DNA from: Symbiodinium natans
Lineage: Eukaryota > Sar > Dinophyceae > Suessiales > Symbiodiniaceae
DNA: 64,000 nt
Assembly (NCBI GenBank): GCA_905221605.1
Contig: CAJNDS010002644.1
Span: forward strand, 162,001-226,000
Reading direction: 5' to 3'
Made by a program: the position numbers and the translations under genes. Of the stretch, positions 1 through 10,590 are shown piece by piece. Under the pieces are notes generated by a model. That model did no database searches, was not told where the DNA came from, and saw only the letters and a program-made list of their open reading frames with translations. Numbering within the stretch: position 1 is the stretch's first letter; each line of letters starts with the position of its first letter.

Positions 1-84
1 CCTCGTCCCTAAGCTTACTGGAAGTAAGACAGAAAAAACATCTCAATGTCAATTCAAATGGAGGTTTCCGAAACTAGGAGTACC

Positions 85-160
85 TTCTGACGGGGTCTAT
101 AGATTAGGGGATCCTACTAGTTGGGAGTCTACATTTGGGGTCCCACATTTGCACATATCC
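85..160 (+). repeat. Family J interspersed repeat, copy 1
   Basis: It shares a core around AGGGGATCCTACTA, then a TTGRGRGTCTA-like stretch and a GGGG(T/C)CCC stretch, with copies at about 12310-12398 (plus) and 57703-57778 (minus). No coding potential. Ends are not defined, so this may be only part of a longer element. Confidence 0.45.
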
Positions 161-299
161 GCATATTCGAATGCTGCGCGCCCGGCTCTGCTGAGGAGGG
201 ATGAAGGGGGCGGGGGAGGGGCGGGGGTAGCACCGTGTAAGCAACCACCGTGCGGCCTCGGTGTTTAGAACCGAAAGCCCAGCCAAGGGAAATCCTACT

Positions 300-371
300 C
301 TTAGTTGCTGAATTCATAAGCCCCAAAAAGTGTACACAAAAAGTGTGTAGTGTACTTACTCAGCTACTAAG
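300..371 (+). mobile_element. MITE-like family D, copy 1 (internally shortened)
   Basis: It starts CTTAGTTGCTGAATTCATAAG-like and ends CTCAGCTACTAAG; the two ends are imperfect inverted repeats of each other. Inside is AGTGTACAC facing GTGTAGTGTAC. Two other copies (2110 and 32644) share the same ends and a middle (GGGGATTATAGTATCCC) that is missing here. No ORF, so any movement would need an enzyme from elsewhere. Confidence 0.65.
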
Positions 372-656
372 TACTTTTTTTGGGGATCTATATCTATATC
401 ACGGGAACCCCCATGTATGTATGAGAAAACCCGACACCCAACCAAGGGCATAGATTGGGTGGCCAGGTTGGGAGGGAACGCGAGCCTGGGCGCAACCACA
501 GCACAGCCTAAAGCCCAAAGCCCAAAGCCTAAAGCCTATAAAGCCTAAACCCAAAACCCAAAACCCTAAACCCGAAACCCTAAACCCGAACTACACCCCC
601 AACCCCTGGACCTCATAAGCTCTTCAGCCGGAATGCTAAGCCTTTTTTAGCCAAAG

Positions 657-733
657 GGGGGTTTAGGGTTTAGGGTTTAGGGGCTTAGGGGCTTAGGGGC
701 TTAGGGGCTTAGGGGCTTAGGGTTTAGGGTTTA
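657..733 (+). repeat. Telomeric-type tract with TTAGGGGC block
   Basis: TTTAGGG units flank a run of about six identical GGGGCTTA octamers. The identical variant units lie side by side, which suggests local amplification of one mutant repeat. Confidence 0.85.
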
Positions 734-1201
734 GGGTGCCTCGCCATGGAAGGGATCTATGGTCAGCCCATCATCTGCGGCCATGGCCCCAACGCACCGC
801 GCGGGAGACGCAACTTTGGGCCCGGAGGCTTCTTAAGGTTTTAGGGTGTTAGGTGCTAGGGCTTTAGGGCTTTTACGGCTTTGGGGTTTTAGGGGTTAGG
901 GCCATACATGGGAATCAGTAGGGTCACTGCACGTGTATCCGCCTCTGCTTCTAACACTCCAAGTAAGCCCTAGCCACCTAAAGCTTATAAAAAATGCCCT
1001 CCCGCAAATCTACATGAGTAACCCAAACCCCCAAAGTCTAAGCGGGTTTGGGGTTTAGGGTTGAGGATTTGGGCCTACAAACCCTAAACCCCCCCGTCTA
1101 CTGATACTCCGGCTGCCAGCCCACAGGGCGCCAGAAAACCCAGGCTTCAAGGCGAAAGCTTCGAAAAAAACATCAAGAGGCTTTCCAAGGTTAGCTACCA
1201 A

Positions 1202-1299
1202 GTTTAGTGTTTGGGGTTTGAGGTTTAGGGTTTAGGGTTTGGGGTTTGGGGTTTGGGGTTTGGGGTTTGGGGTTTGGGTTTGAGGTTTGGGGTTTAGGG
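1202..1299 (+). repeat. Telomeric variant tract, mostly TTTGGGG
   Basis: A run of GTTTGGG units with a few TTTAGGG units at both ends. The G-for-A change is shared by consecutive units. Confidence 0.85.
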
Positions 1300-1494
1300 T
1301 TTTGACAAGGGCTTCAGGCTGTAGGGTTCAGGGTTCTAGGGCTTAGATTCAGTCTTTCGGGGTCAGCTGGTGCAGGCGGGTTCGTGGCGGTGGCTTTCAG
1401 GAGCTGGGCAAAGCAAGCTGGGGCAGAAGGATTCGAAAACCATCAACCCTAAGCTCGAACACCATCAGCCCTACGCTCTAACCTTCAACAGGGG

Positions 1495-1566
1495 TTCCTT
1501 AGTAGGGATGCTAATAGGGGGTACATTATCCCTATAAAGGACTGTAAGTGTAAGGGGAACATCTTA
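1495..1566 (+). mobile_element. MITE-like family A fragment
   Basis: The right half matches family A (ATTATCCCTATAAAGGACTG, then GTAAGTGTAAGGGGAACATC). The left inverted end is reduced to a short remnant, so the copy is 5' truncated. Confidence 0.5.
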
Positions 1567-1840
1567 ACTCTAAGCCCCCAACCCCTCAGCTTTTCTCAGC
1601 TGCCAGGGGCCCCAAAGCCTCAACCCTGCCGTTCACAAACAGATGGGGCGTGCAAACAGCAGACCACTCACTTTGCTATACTTAGCAAGGGATATGAACA
1701 TCGATTCCACAATGGGGCACCAGTTCAGTTCAAGAAATCCAGTGTGTGTTTGGGCTCTGATAATTTGCTAATTATAGGTACAGCCAACTGACATCAGAAC
1801 ACTCTGCGGACGCCGAGGCTCACATCATCTGATACCCTAA

Positions 1841-1892
1841 GGGTTTAGGGTTTAGGGTTTAGGGTTTAGGGTTTAGGGTTTAGGGTTTAGGG
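1841..1892 (+). repeat. Interstitial telomeric tract (TTTAGGG)n
   Basis: About seven perfect heptamers following the odd junction ACCCTAAGGGTTT, where one reverse-oriented unit abuts forward units. Confidence 0.9.
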
Positions 1893-2109
1893 TAAGCCCC
1901 GCAAAAGTGGGCAACAGAAGCAGACGCTCAAGATCTTTTGTATCCATGGCATGCGCCAGCGCGCCTGCACCGAGCCGCAATCAGCAGCTGCGGGTTGTTC
2001 TCAGTTAGGGTTTTGGGTTTTACGCTTCAGGGTTTAAATACCTTTTTCACAGTATTTCTCTTTGAGAAAGAAGGTACCCCCCCCCCCAATAAAAAGACCC
2101 TAACGAAGA

Positions 2110-2267
2110 CTTAGTTGCTGAGGCAATAAGGCCCCAAGAAGTGTACACTTTCAGTTCCATAGGGGATTATAGTATCCCAAAAAATGTAAAGTGTACTCAT
2201 TCAGCTACTAACCCTAAACCCTAAACCCTAAACTTAACCCTTAAAGTGTACTCATTAAACTACTAAC
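2110..2267 (+). mobile_element. MITE-like family D, copy 2, with telomeric insert
   Basis: A full family D copy runs to position 2211 with inverted ends (CTTAGTTGCTGA and TCAGCTACTAA). Its last 26 bases (2187-2212) occur again at 2242-2267 with two differences. The two copies enclose a 29-base insert of four degenerate CCCTAAA units (2213-2241). This resembles a target duplication around telomeric DNA. Confidence 0.7.
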
Positions 2268-2816
2268 TACGAGCAACCCCCAACTGAGGATTTCTGAAAT
2301 CTTGGGTGCCCGCAGAATTTCGAGCCTCGGAAGCTCTTAGCTGCGAATCCTCGTGGCCCCCCTCCGCCTGGCAGTTTAGGCTTTAGGGTTTAGGGTTTAG
2401 GGTTTGGGGTTTGGGGTTTGGGGTTTGGGGTTTATTCTAGTATGGCTGAAGGGTGCAGGTTAGGGTTGAAGGTTTTGGGGCTTAGGGTTTTAGGGGCTGT
2501 CTCCAATAACCAAGGAATTCAAGGGTTAAACTCTCTTATTCCTACTTAAGAAGGAAGCCAAAAAGTTCAAAGTTCAACTATTGGCTGAGTTAGGGCTTAG
2601 GGCTTAGGGTTGGGGTTTAGGGGTAGCCCCAAAGTTGAGGGAGTTGGCTCGGGGCGCATCACCGAGCTACAGCCACATGGTTTTGACCTGTTTCTAAGGC
2701 CTCTGTCAGAATTCGGAGTTAATGGGGTTTTATGGTTTCGGGTTTAAGGCAGGGGCTGTAGGGGTTTGACAAGATGTTGGGGTTTAGGTCAGGAATGAAT
2801 TTTGGCGGGTAGGGGT

Positions 2817-2913
2817 TTGGATGTTCACACTTATACTACAAGTCCTTAATAGGTATTACAGTATCCCCTATTTCAATCCCGATGAAGGACTGTCAGGAAA
2901 GGAAAACATCCCA
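2817..2913 (+). mobile_element. MITE-like family A, diverged copy
   Basis: The left end TTGGATGTTCACACTTATAC and the right end GGAAAACATCCCA are imperfect inverted repeats. The interior keeps AGTCCTTAATAGGTATTA facing GATGAAGGACTGTCAG. About 97 bp, no ORF. Confidence 0.65.
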
Positions 2914-3028
2914 CGTTTAAGGTTTAGGGAGTAGGGTTCGAGAGCTGTATGCAAATAAGGCAGTTGCTCCGTTCCCACCATATCCCCTTTGTAGTAAACT
3001 CGAAGCAGCCCTTCTTCCAGGACCTTTA

Positions 3029-3029
<1 letters not shown>

Positions 3030-3059
<30 letters not shown>

Positions 3060-3110
3060 GTCGACGTAGGGTTTAGGCTAAACACCACCCCCCCCCCCCC
3101 CCCCCCCCCC
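3030..3110. repeat. Two long poly-C runs
   Basis: Runs of 29 C (3030-3058) and 23 C (3088-3110) are separated by a 29-base spacer that contains GGGTTTAGG. On the minus strand these are G-runs able in principle to form quadruplexes. Run lengths in an assembly are error prone. Confidence 0.8.
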
Positions 3111-4043
3111 TCCCCCCACCGAATTGTCGGAAACCCTAAGGCCCGAAGCCCCAACCCCCCAAACCCTTTAAACAAACTTATGGCAAGGCCCCTGGCTGCA
3201 ACTAGGACTTGGGGTTTAGGGTTTAGGGTAACAATATTCCCAAAATAAGGTAGTCAGGTGGTCCTAAACCCCAATACGGGACATCACAAAGTGTCCCAAG
3301 GCCCTACCTACGACTTCGTCGGTCAGGTTCGAACCCTAAACCGGCATCGACACCTTAGCCCCCCGAAATAGCCTGAGCCCTCTACTGTAGGGTCCAGAGT
3401 GAGGGTTCAGGGCCCAAACCCTACAAACCCCAAGCCTGGTCTCAGCGGCAGTTGCTCGCGTTTGCGGAGGGTTCAGGGGCTTCGGGTTTGTATGGTTTTA
3501 GGGCTTAGGGCTTAGAGTTTTGGGTGACTTTGGGTCCCTTAATATAGAACTTTAAGCCCAGGTACTACGAAGTTAAGGGCCTGAGATGCGAAACTGGGTT
3601 TCGGGTAGGGGTTTAGGGTTTAGGGGCTTCACCAGGAACCTGGAAAATGAAAGTTGAAGGTGTTGGGTTTCAAGGCTTCAAAAACCCTGAACTGAGGGAA
3701 TGCAGGTACTATACTGGAAGCCTTTTGAAGGGACGGCCACAAGGCAAGCGCAAAGCAACCAGCAGTGTCCGACGTTCGCGCAGCTATGCCCCCCAGCGTG
3801 GCCCCGGAAAAGGTGAGGTTTGGGGTGTGATTGGCCTAAAACCTAAACCCTAAGGGTTTAGAGTTCAAGGCTTAGGGACTTAGGCTTATCGACTGCAAGG
3901 GAGGGCTTAAGGCAGGGTCTTGAGGGGGCTGACGGTTTAGGATCCTTCTCATCCTCTGTTTGTAAGGGTGCCATACGATAGCATAAGCACCCGTAAAAGG
4001 GAACCCGAAGGAAGCCGAAGATAAAGAGGTTAAGAACTATGAA

Positions 4044-4146
4044 TTGGGATGTTGCCCCTTATGCTAACAATCCTTAATAGGGATTATAACTGGGGGGGAC
4101 TGTAATCCCTATTAAGGACTGTTAGTACAAAGGGGGAACATCCCAA
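4044..4146 (+). mobile_element. MITE-like family A, best-preserved copy
   Basis: About 103 bp that folds on itself almost end to end. The left arm is TTGGGATGTT…CCCCTTATGCTAACA with TCCTTAATAGGGATTA; the right arm is TAATCCCTATTAAGGA, CTGTTAGTAC, then GGGGGAACATCCCAA. Only a short GGGGGG-containing loop is unpaired. No ORF. Related copies at 2817, 26173, 45162, 57591 and 59585 define the family. I do not see a convincing target duplication. Confidence 0.8.
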
Positions 4147-4378
4147 ACTGTGGACTGAAGGATCGAAAACAAGGTTTTTTAGGTGTGTGGGACTTAGAGT
4201 TTAGGGTTTAGGGCTTAGGGTTTAGGGCTTAGGGATTAGGGTTTAGGGTTTAGGGTTTAGGGTTTGGGGTTTGGGGGGGGCATAGGGTTTGGGGCCTCGG
4301 GGGCTTGGGATGCGGAATTTGAAGAACTCAGGTTTGCCAGCTTATGTTGGCATTACGGGCTTCTAGGGCTGAGGGCCT

Positions 4379-4452
4379 TAAACCCTAAACCCTAAACCCT
4401 AAACCCTAAACCCTAAACCCTAAACCCTAAACCCTAAACCCTAAACCCTAAA
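4379..4452 (-). repeat. Interstitial telomeric tract (CCCTAAA)n
   Basis: About ten perfect heptamers in CCCTAAA orientation, bounded by unrelated unique sequence on both sides. Confidence 0.92.
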
Positions 4453-4868
4453 GTCTGGTCGGAAACAAAAGGAGAGCCCGACGCCATGGTGGCGACTGGC
4501 GACTGGGGGACCTAGCGAGCAGCCAAAACTGAAGCAACACCACGCCGGCCGTGCCTGCGCACTTTCTGAGGGTCTTCAGTAGGGTTTAGGGTTTAGGGCT
4601 TAGGGTTTAGGGTTTGGGGTTCAGGGTTTAGGGTTTAGGGTTTAGGGTTTATTCTTTCTGAGAGTTTCGGTTTTTTAAAGGGTTGGTCCAGGTTTAAGGG
4701 TTTGGGGGGGGGCCAAAGGCAAACGTTTGCCCAAAAGGGAACTTGCATGTATAGTGAACGAAAATCATGGGCCCCTGCAACCAAGGTAGCTAACAATCTA
4801 TTTCGTGATATCCTTGTTTACCAAGTGCGCTCTCAACCCTACCCATATTGCTACCTATGGCCCTGCAG

Positions 4869-5010
4869 GGACTCCGTAAACCCGAAACCCCACACCCTAA
4901 ACCCCAAACCCTAAACCCCAAACCCTAAGCCCTAAACCCCAAACCCTAAACCCCAAACCCTACACCCTAAACCCCAAACCCTAAACTCCAAACCCCAAAC
5001 CCTAAACCGC
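4869..5010 (-). repeat. Degenerate telomeric tract (CCCTAAA/CCCCAAA)
   Basis: Alternating CCCTAAA and CCCCAAA units with occasional point changes, about twenty units. Older or less homogenised than the perfect tracts. Confidence 0.85.
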
Positions 5011-6029
5011 AGGAAGGGATCAGTTCGGGCTCAGGGTGGATACAGGATCTCGGGGCCGGTAGAAGCTCTGCCTACTGGCAGGTCTGCACCCTACTGCCCT
5101 CGACTGGGAGGTTCAGAGGTAGTTGCAAAGTAGGGTTTAAGGAGCGTTCTAGGGTCTAGGGTTTAGGGTGAGAAGGTTACATGCAGTGTGGGTGTACAAG
5201 GGTTCTGGAAATTACTGCCCATGAACCTCCGAGTAGAACTGAGCCAGCGAAGCACTGTCAGACTCACTTGAAACCGCAGCGGGCGAGCGTTCGGATTCCA
5301 CGTCTCAGGCTGCGGATCACTCCTGTCACGGAGGAGATGGTTAAGGCGGCAAATCATGCAGCCATGAACCTTGGCTTAGGGTTTATAGGGTGTAGGGTTT
5401 AGGGTTTACGGTGCAACCAGCCATGAACCCTGAACCCTGAACCCTAAATCCTAACTATCCCCACAGTTATATAACATCAGGGATCAACGATGAACCCTAA
5501 GCCTACCCAGTGAACGAGAGGCATGGGTGGGCAGACGGCTTTGCTACCGAATATTTAGGCTTTAGGGTTAGCTTCCCACAAAATAAGGTCATTGTTTCTT
5601 TAGTGGGGGGGGGGGGGTAATCATGAACCCTAAGCGATTCCACTCTATTTGGGGACGAAGGGTGACCCGAACCTTTCGAGACTCTCGGGTTGGGGTTCAG
5701 GGTTTCGGGTACATTTGGGGTACCCTTTTGGCGGGTGGAGCGGGAGCCCCTCTGAAGCAAGCGCTTCCCCTCTACATTCTACAGATTTAGGGTTTAGGGC
5801 TCTGGGTCCTCCAATACCCCCGAACCCTCATCTTCGGCCCCTAAGCCCTGACCCCTGCAAGCCCCAATCCCCTGAATAAACCCGAAACCCTAAACCCTAA
5901 TCCCTAAACCCTAAACCCTAAACCCTTGCCTGTGATGCCAGGTTCTGGGCCATCTCGACGCTGGCCTGCCGATTTTGTTCGCTCTGAGGGGCTTCTAGAG
6001 CCTATAGGGTTCCAGGGTTTAGGGTTCTA

Positions 6030-6410
6030 GGTTTACTAAACGTATATATATATATATATACACACACATATACCCGCCCCCCAACGGGACGACCTTTACT
6101 TTGTTTTGTGTGTGAGTGTGTGTGTGTGTGTGAGTCTGTGTTTGTCTGTGTGTGTGTGTGTGTGAGTTTGTGTGAGTGTGTGTTTGTGTGTGTGTGAGTG
6201 TGAGTGTGAGTGTGAGTGTGAGTGTGAGTGTGAGTGTGAGTGTGAGTGTGAGTGTGAGTGTGAGTGTGAGTGTGAGTGTGAGTGTGAGTGTGAGTGTGTG
6301 TGTTTCTGCGTCTGAGACATACATGTATGTATGTATGTATGTATGTATGTATGCATGTATGTATAGATAGATAGATAGATGTATGCAAAAACACACACAC
6401 ACACACACGT
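6030..6410. repeat. Compound microsatellite block
   Basis: In order: (TA)n; (TG)n mixtures; about 19 units of the hexamer GTGTGA; (TATG)n; (GATA)n; and (CA)n. The several overlapping open frames (His-Thr, Ser-Val, Leu-Thr runs) result from stop-free repeat units and should not be called genes. Confidence 0.92.
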
Positions 6411-6679
6411 GCTACGCAGCGTCTATGCATTTTTCTACAGGTGCTATGACGAAGCGTGGTTTTGCGCAAGAACAGTGTACACATGATGATGTTGCAAAGT
6501 TTCGAGCCGACGCCTTGCGTTTGAGCCTGAAAAGAACGCGTCTGCCAAAGATGCGATTCCCCAATGTGGATGTTCACCAGGAGATCTGCGAAGTAAAGGT
6601 GACTTCACGCGACATCCCTGGGTGGTTGAGAACTCGAGGCCTCCTCTCTAAGCCTGGCAGAGGCCCAGCTGGATGGCTT

Positions 6680-6814
6680 TTACGAACACTGAAGATGAAT
6701 AGCAGCGTGTCCACGTTCACCCAAGATCCGCTTTCCACTGGCAGTCCACTCCTTCTGCACATAGGTGTAGACGTTCGTCATCGTGGAAATGTACTGCTTA
6801 GGAGGGCTCGACAT
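6680..6814 (-). CDS. Possible short exon, function unknown
   Basis: On the minus strand an ATG opens a 44-residue frame with mixed, protein-like composition (MSSPPKQYISTMTN, later YVQKEWTASGKRI). This differs from the low-complexity frames around it. The overlapping plus-strand frame (6383-6853) is longer but begins inside the CA repeat. I do not recognise either product. The sequence between 6430 and 6850 is unique in this window. It could be a gene fragment or chance. Confidence 0.25.
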   Translation of the reverse strand: MSSPPKQYISTMTNVYTYVQKEWTASGKRILGERGHAAIHLQCS

Positions 6815-7035
6815 GATGGCGAGACACAGCCGGACTCAGCACCAAAGCTGTAGTCAACAGATCAAAACCCTGGAAACTTGGGCCGTGCGCTTTCATGAAG
6901 ACTCAGACACTATCGCTGGCCGCGCGCATTCATGAAAACTCAGATGTTTCGTTGAGCTTTACTGAACCACAACTTGGCAGCTTCATCGCACAAATCGTAC
7001 AGTACAAATCACTGCCTTCCACAGACATTACCGGA

Positions 7036-7690
7036 ACAAATCGTAAAAATCAAGATGGCTAGCTTGGGTTGCAACAGTGTTGAAATCTTGATTACTGGTT
7101 CTTGCAGTCATGGTCAACTTTAGCCAGCCGACCCAGACGCACAATGCCGGAACAAATCGTACAAGTCGCTGCTGTCCACAAGCATTGCGGGAACAAATCG
7201 TACAAATCAAGACGGCTAGCTAGAGTGACAAAATTGTTGAAAATCTTGATTACTGGATACTGCGGTCCTTCTCAACTTTACCGGAACAAATCGTACAAGT
7301 CACTGCCGTCGACAAGCATTGACGGAACAAATTGCACAAATCAAGATGGCTAGCTTGGGTTGCAACAGTGTTGAAATCTTGATTACTGGTTTTTGCAGTC
7401 ATGGTCAACTTTAGCCAGCCGACCCAGACGCACAATGCCGGAACAAATCGTACAAGTCGCTGCTGTCCACAAGCATTGCGGGAACGAATCGTACAAATCA
7501 AGATGGCTAGCTAGTGACAACATTGTTGAAATCTTGATTACTGGATACTGCGGCCCTTCTCAATTTCAGCCAGCCGACCCAGACGCGCAATGCCGGAACA
7601 AATCGTACAAGTCTCTGCTGTCCACAAACATTGCCGGAGCAAATCGTACAAGTGAATGCTGCCCACGCACACTGCCGGAAGCAGTTTAGG
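7036..7690 (+). repeat. 291-bp higher-order satellite
   Basis: The phrase CAAGATGGCTAGC recurs at 7051, 7208 (one change), 7342 and 7499. Spacings of 157, 134 and 157 give a higher-order period of 291 bp made of two unlike monomers. A shorter repeat, GGAACAAATCGTACAAGTC, punctuates each monomer and continues to about 7660. Frames across it are shadows. Confidence 0.85.
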
Positions 7691-7761
7691 ATCTAGGTTG
7701 AAGGTTTAGGGACTCTAATTGTCAGCGCGACCAAGGCCTAGTCTATCATTCCGCACACTTT

Positions 7762-8005
7762 GGGCACTGCCCCGCCTCAAAGCAGCTCGCAACTGCTTTT
7801 TTTGTATGGTTTCGTAGGGTCGCGGGAGGCGCCCTCGCCACATGATCCTCCCCACCCTCTCTACTTTGGGCACCGCCCCACCTCAAAGCAGCTCGCAGCT
7901 GTTTTTCTTTTGTATGGTTTCGTAGGGTCGCGGGAGGCGCCCTCGCCACATGCTCCTCCCCACCCTCTCTGCCGCCCCGCCTCGAAGCAGCTCGCAGCTG
8001 TTTGT
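7762..8005 (+). repeat. 106-bp tandem repeat, 2.4 copies
   Basis: GGGCACYGCCCC begins at 7762 and 7868, and a third, partial copy begins near 7971. Each copy holds AGCAGCTCGCAGCTG, a TTTGTATGGTTTCGTAGGG stretch and CGCGGGAGGCGCCCTCGCC. The first two copies are nearly identical. Confidence 0.85.
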
Positions 8006-8116
8006 TTTACACTCTCACAACTCGGACTCTGCCAGGCGAGGTCTGTGTGTCTGCGTCAGTGTTTGTTTTAACTGACGAGCCGGCCACTGCATCTGAGGTC
8101 GGAACCTGAGCAGAAG

Positions 8117-8339
8117 TTATAATACTATATCTGTACATATTATATATATATATATGTATATACATATATATATGTTGTGTACATTAAATAGTATTATAGA
8201 TACTATAACTATTATATATTTATTTATTAATTTGTATTAAATATATGTATATATTATAGGATATATATATATCAAATTATATAAATTATGTATATATATA
8301 TACACACACATATAGATTATTATTATTATTATGATTATG

Positions 8340-8392
<53 letters not shown>

Positions 8393-8765
8393 TACATATG
8401 TATTACATTATATAAAATGTTTATATTATACATTTCTATATATTATAATGTATATATATATATTATTATATAAACTTATTTTGTACATATTGTATATAAA
8501 TATATATTAAATATATTTAATATAATATAATATAATATTATATTATATTATATTATATTGTATTATGTATATATATATATATATATTATACAACGTGTAT
8601 TATATCTATATATTACGTAAGATTTTGTCATCTATGGTAAATGTTATCTGTATATATAATAATAATTATTATTATTATAATTATAACAATAATAATATAT
8701 TATAAAATATATTATATGTATCTGGTATTATATGTTGTCTTTAATATGTTATGTACTGTAGTATA
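8117..8765. repeat. AT-rich block with (TA)n and (TTA)n
   Basis: About 650 bp almost without G or C, built of TA and TTA/TAT runs, in strong contrast to surrounding DNA. It lies between two tandem arrays. It could act as a DNA-unwinding or matrix-attachment element, but nothing specific supports a function. Confidence 0.85.
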
Positions 8766-8868
8766 ATGAAACATTACTACGATGTGGTAACAGGGCCTTC
8801 TTATGCAAGTAACCGAAATGTCAATGTTCTTGACATTACAGACCTGACAGACTATTTAAACTTCCCAG

Positions 8869-9785
8869 AGACATTTCAAAATCTTCACACTTTTCAGACA
8901 TTCCAGACTTTTCAGATATTTCAGACATTCCAGACATTTCGGACTTTTCAAACTTTTCAGATATTTCAGACATTTCAGACTTTTCAAACTTCTCAGATAT
9001 TCCAGAAATTCCAAGCTTTTCAGACATGCCAGACATACCAGACTTGTCAGACATTTCAGATATTCCAGGCATTTCAGATGTTTCAGACATTCTAGACACT
9101 TCAGACTTTTCAGATATTGCAGACATTTCAATGTTTTCAGATAAGTGCCTGGAAATTGGTGAGATGTTTGGAAAGGCTAGACTGTCTGGAACGTTTGGAA
9201 AGTCTGGAATGGCATGTCTGAAATGTTTGAAATGTCTGGAATGTCTGAAATATCTCAAAAGTTTGAAATGTCTGGAATGTCTGAAATGTTTGGGTCTTTT
9301 GGGATTTCTGGAAAGTAGGGAATGTTGGAAACGTATGGAATGTCTGAAAAGTTTGGAATGTCTGAGAAGTTTGGAAGTTTTGGAATGTATGGAATGTCTG
9401 AAAAGCCTGAAAAGTTTGGAATGTCTGGAACGTGTGGAATGTTCCAAACGTTTGGAATGTCTTAAGAATTTGAAAAGCTCGGAATGTGCGAAATGTTTGA
9501 AATGTGTGGAATGTCTGAAATATTTGAAAGTTTGAAATGTCTGGAATATCTGAAAAGTTTGGAAATTTTGGCATGTCTGGAATGTTGGAAACGCCTGAAT
9601 GTTGGAAGCGCCTGGAATGTCGGAAACGTTTGGAATGTCTGAAAAGTTTGGAAATTCTGGAATGTCTGGAAAGTCTGGATTGTTTGAAACGTCTAGAATG
9701 TCTGAAAAGTTGGGAATGTCTGGAACATCTGAAACAGCTGAGATGTCTTGAATACATAGAGCGTCTGGAAGGGTTGGTATGCTAG
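8869..9785. repeat. Inverted minisatellite (TTCAGACAT / ATGTCTGAA)
   Basis: From 8869 to about 9140 the strand reads in degenerate 9-base units such as TTCAGACAT and TTCCAGACT. From about 9175 to 9785 it reads the reverse complement (GGAATGTCTGAAAAGTTT). The two blocks form long imperfect inverted arms around a short unique centre near 9145-9175. The long frames on both strands (up to 324 codons) exist because the units lack stops and encode Phe-Gln-Thr or Glu-Cys-Leu-Lys repeats. Confidence 0.88.
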
Positions 9786-10454
9786 GAAAATATTGAAAAC
9801 GAGCTAACATGATAAATGTTTAAAGTAATGTGTGTTGAACGACAGCCTAGGGATCACAGGAGGCCCTGTTGCCATATATATATATATATATGTTCACATA
9901 CTGTATGTGTAACTGTATAAGAATGTAAAGGTCCATAGGGTTTAGGCTTCAAGGACCTCGGACAGAGGGTTTATGGTGTAGGACGGGGGGGGGGGAGGGG
10001 ATGGAAGTTCATGGGTAGTAAATTTGAGGGGTCATATAAGTCTAGGGTTTAGGGGCCTATAACTACTGGAGCTCGGACCCCTGAGGATGTACCCCTAAGA
10101 AGTTCTCTTCATACTCCTGATACGGCCCTTATATTCCCTTAGCGGATCTTTAAAACAGGGGGCTGTGGCCCGAAGGCGTTGCAGTCGTGGGAAGGTCTTT
10201 CATATCTCCCGTTGTGAGCAAGGCAGGGCCCGGAAAAGGCCCATCAAAAAGGCCGTACTGAGGAATCGGCTTCCTTCTCTTCAGGGGGCCAGAAACTGCT
10301 TAGGCTTTTGAAGCGGTTTAGGGTTTAGGGTTTAGGGTTTAGGGTTTAGGAGGTTTAGGGTTTAGGAGGTTTAGGGTTTAGGACTTAGGCTTACTGAGCT
10401 TTCAATCAACCGGAAAGTGCCGGTGTGGATTTGGGGCCGTCTGAGAATGACATG

Positions 10455-10590
10455 GTTTAGGGTTTAGGGTTTAGGGTTTAGGGTTTAGGGTTTAGGGTTT
10501 AGGGTTTAGGGTTTAGGGTTTAGGGTTTAGGGTTTAGGGTTTAGGGTTTAGGGTTTAGGGTTTAGGGTTTAGGGTTTAGGGTTTAGGGGT
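10455..10590 (+). repeat. Interstitial telomeric tract (TTTAGGG)n
   Basis: About nineteen near-perfect heptamers, one of the longer uninterrupted tracts. It ends in a few degenerate units (TTTAGGGGTTAGGC). Confidence 0.92.

Larger units (their letters stand above)
1..6000. other. Gene-poor region with scattered telomeric heptamers
   Basis: No reading frame here looks protein coding; the longer ones end in translations of CCCTAAA repeats (…LNPKP). The stretch is a patchwork of short TTTAGGG or CCCTAAA tracts, 50-200 bp unique-looking spacers and the inverted-repeat elements listed separately. Spacers such as 1893-2030 and 4453-4580 hold nothing I recognise. Confidence 0.7.

Noticed and set aside
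3320-3345. GGTTCGAACC as a tRNA T-loop
   Set aside because: No cloverleaf arms at the right distances, and it runs straight into CCCTAAA sequence.
6002-6577. Long His-Thr and Ser-Val frames
   Set aside because: They are translations of (TG)n and (GTGTGA)n repeats in several frames and have no non-repeat domain.
7036-7690. CRISPR-like array
   Set aside because: Repeat spacing is 134/157 bp, the spacers are themselves repeated, and the context is eukaryotic.
8836-9810. 324-codon minus-strand ORF as a gene
   Set aside because: It is made of a degenerate 9-base unit lacking stop codons, and other frames of the same DNA are open too. Kept only as a finding about the array.
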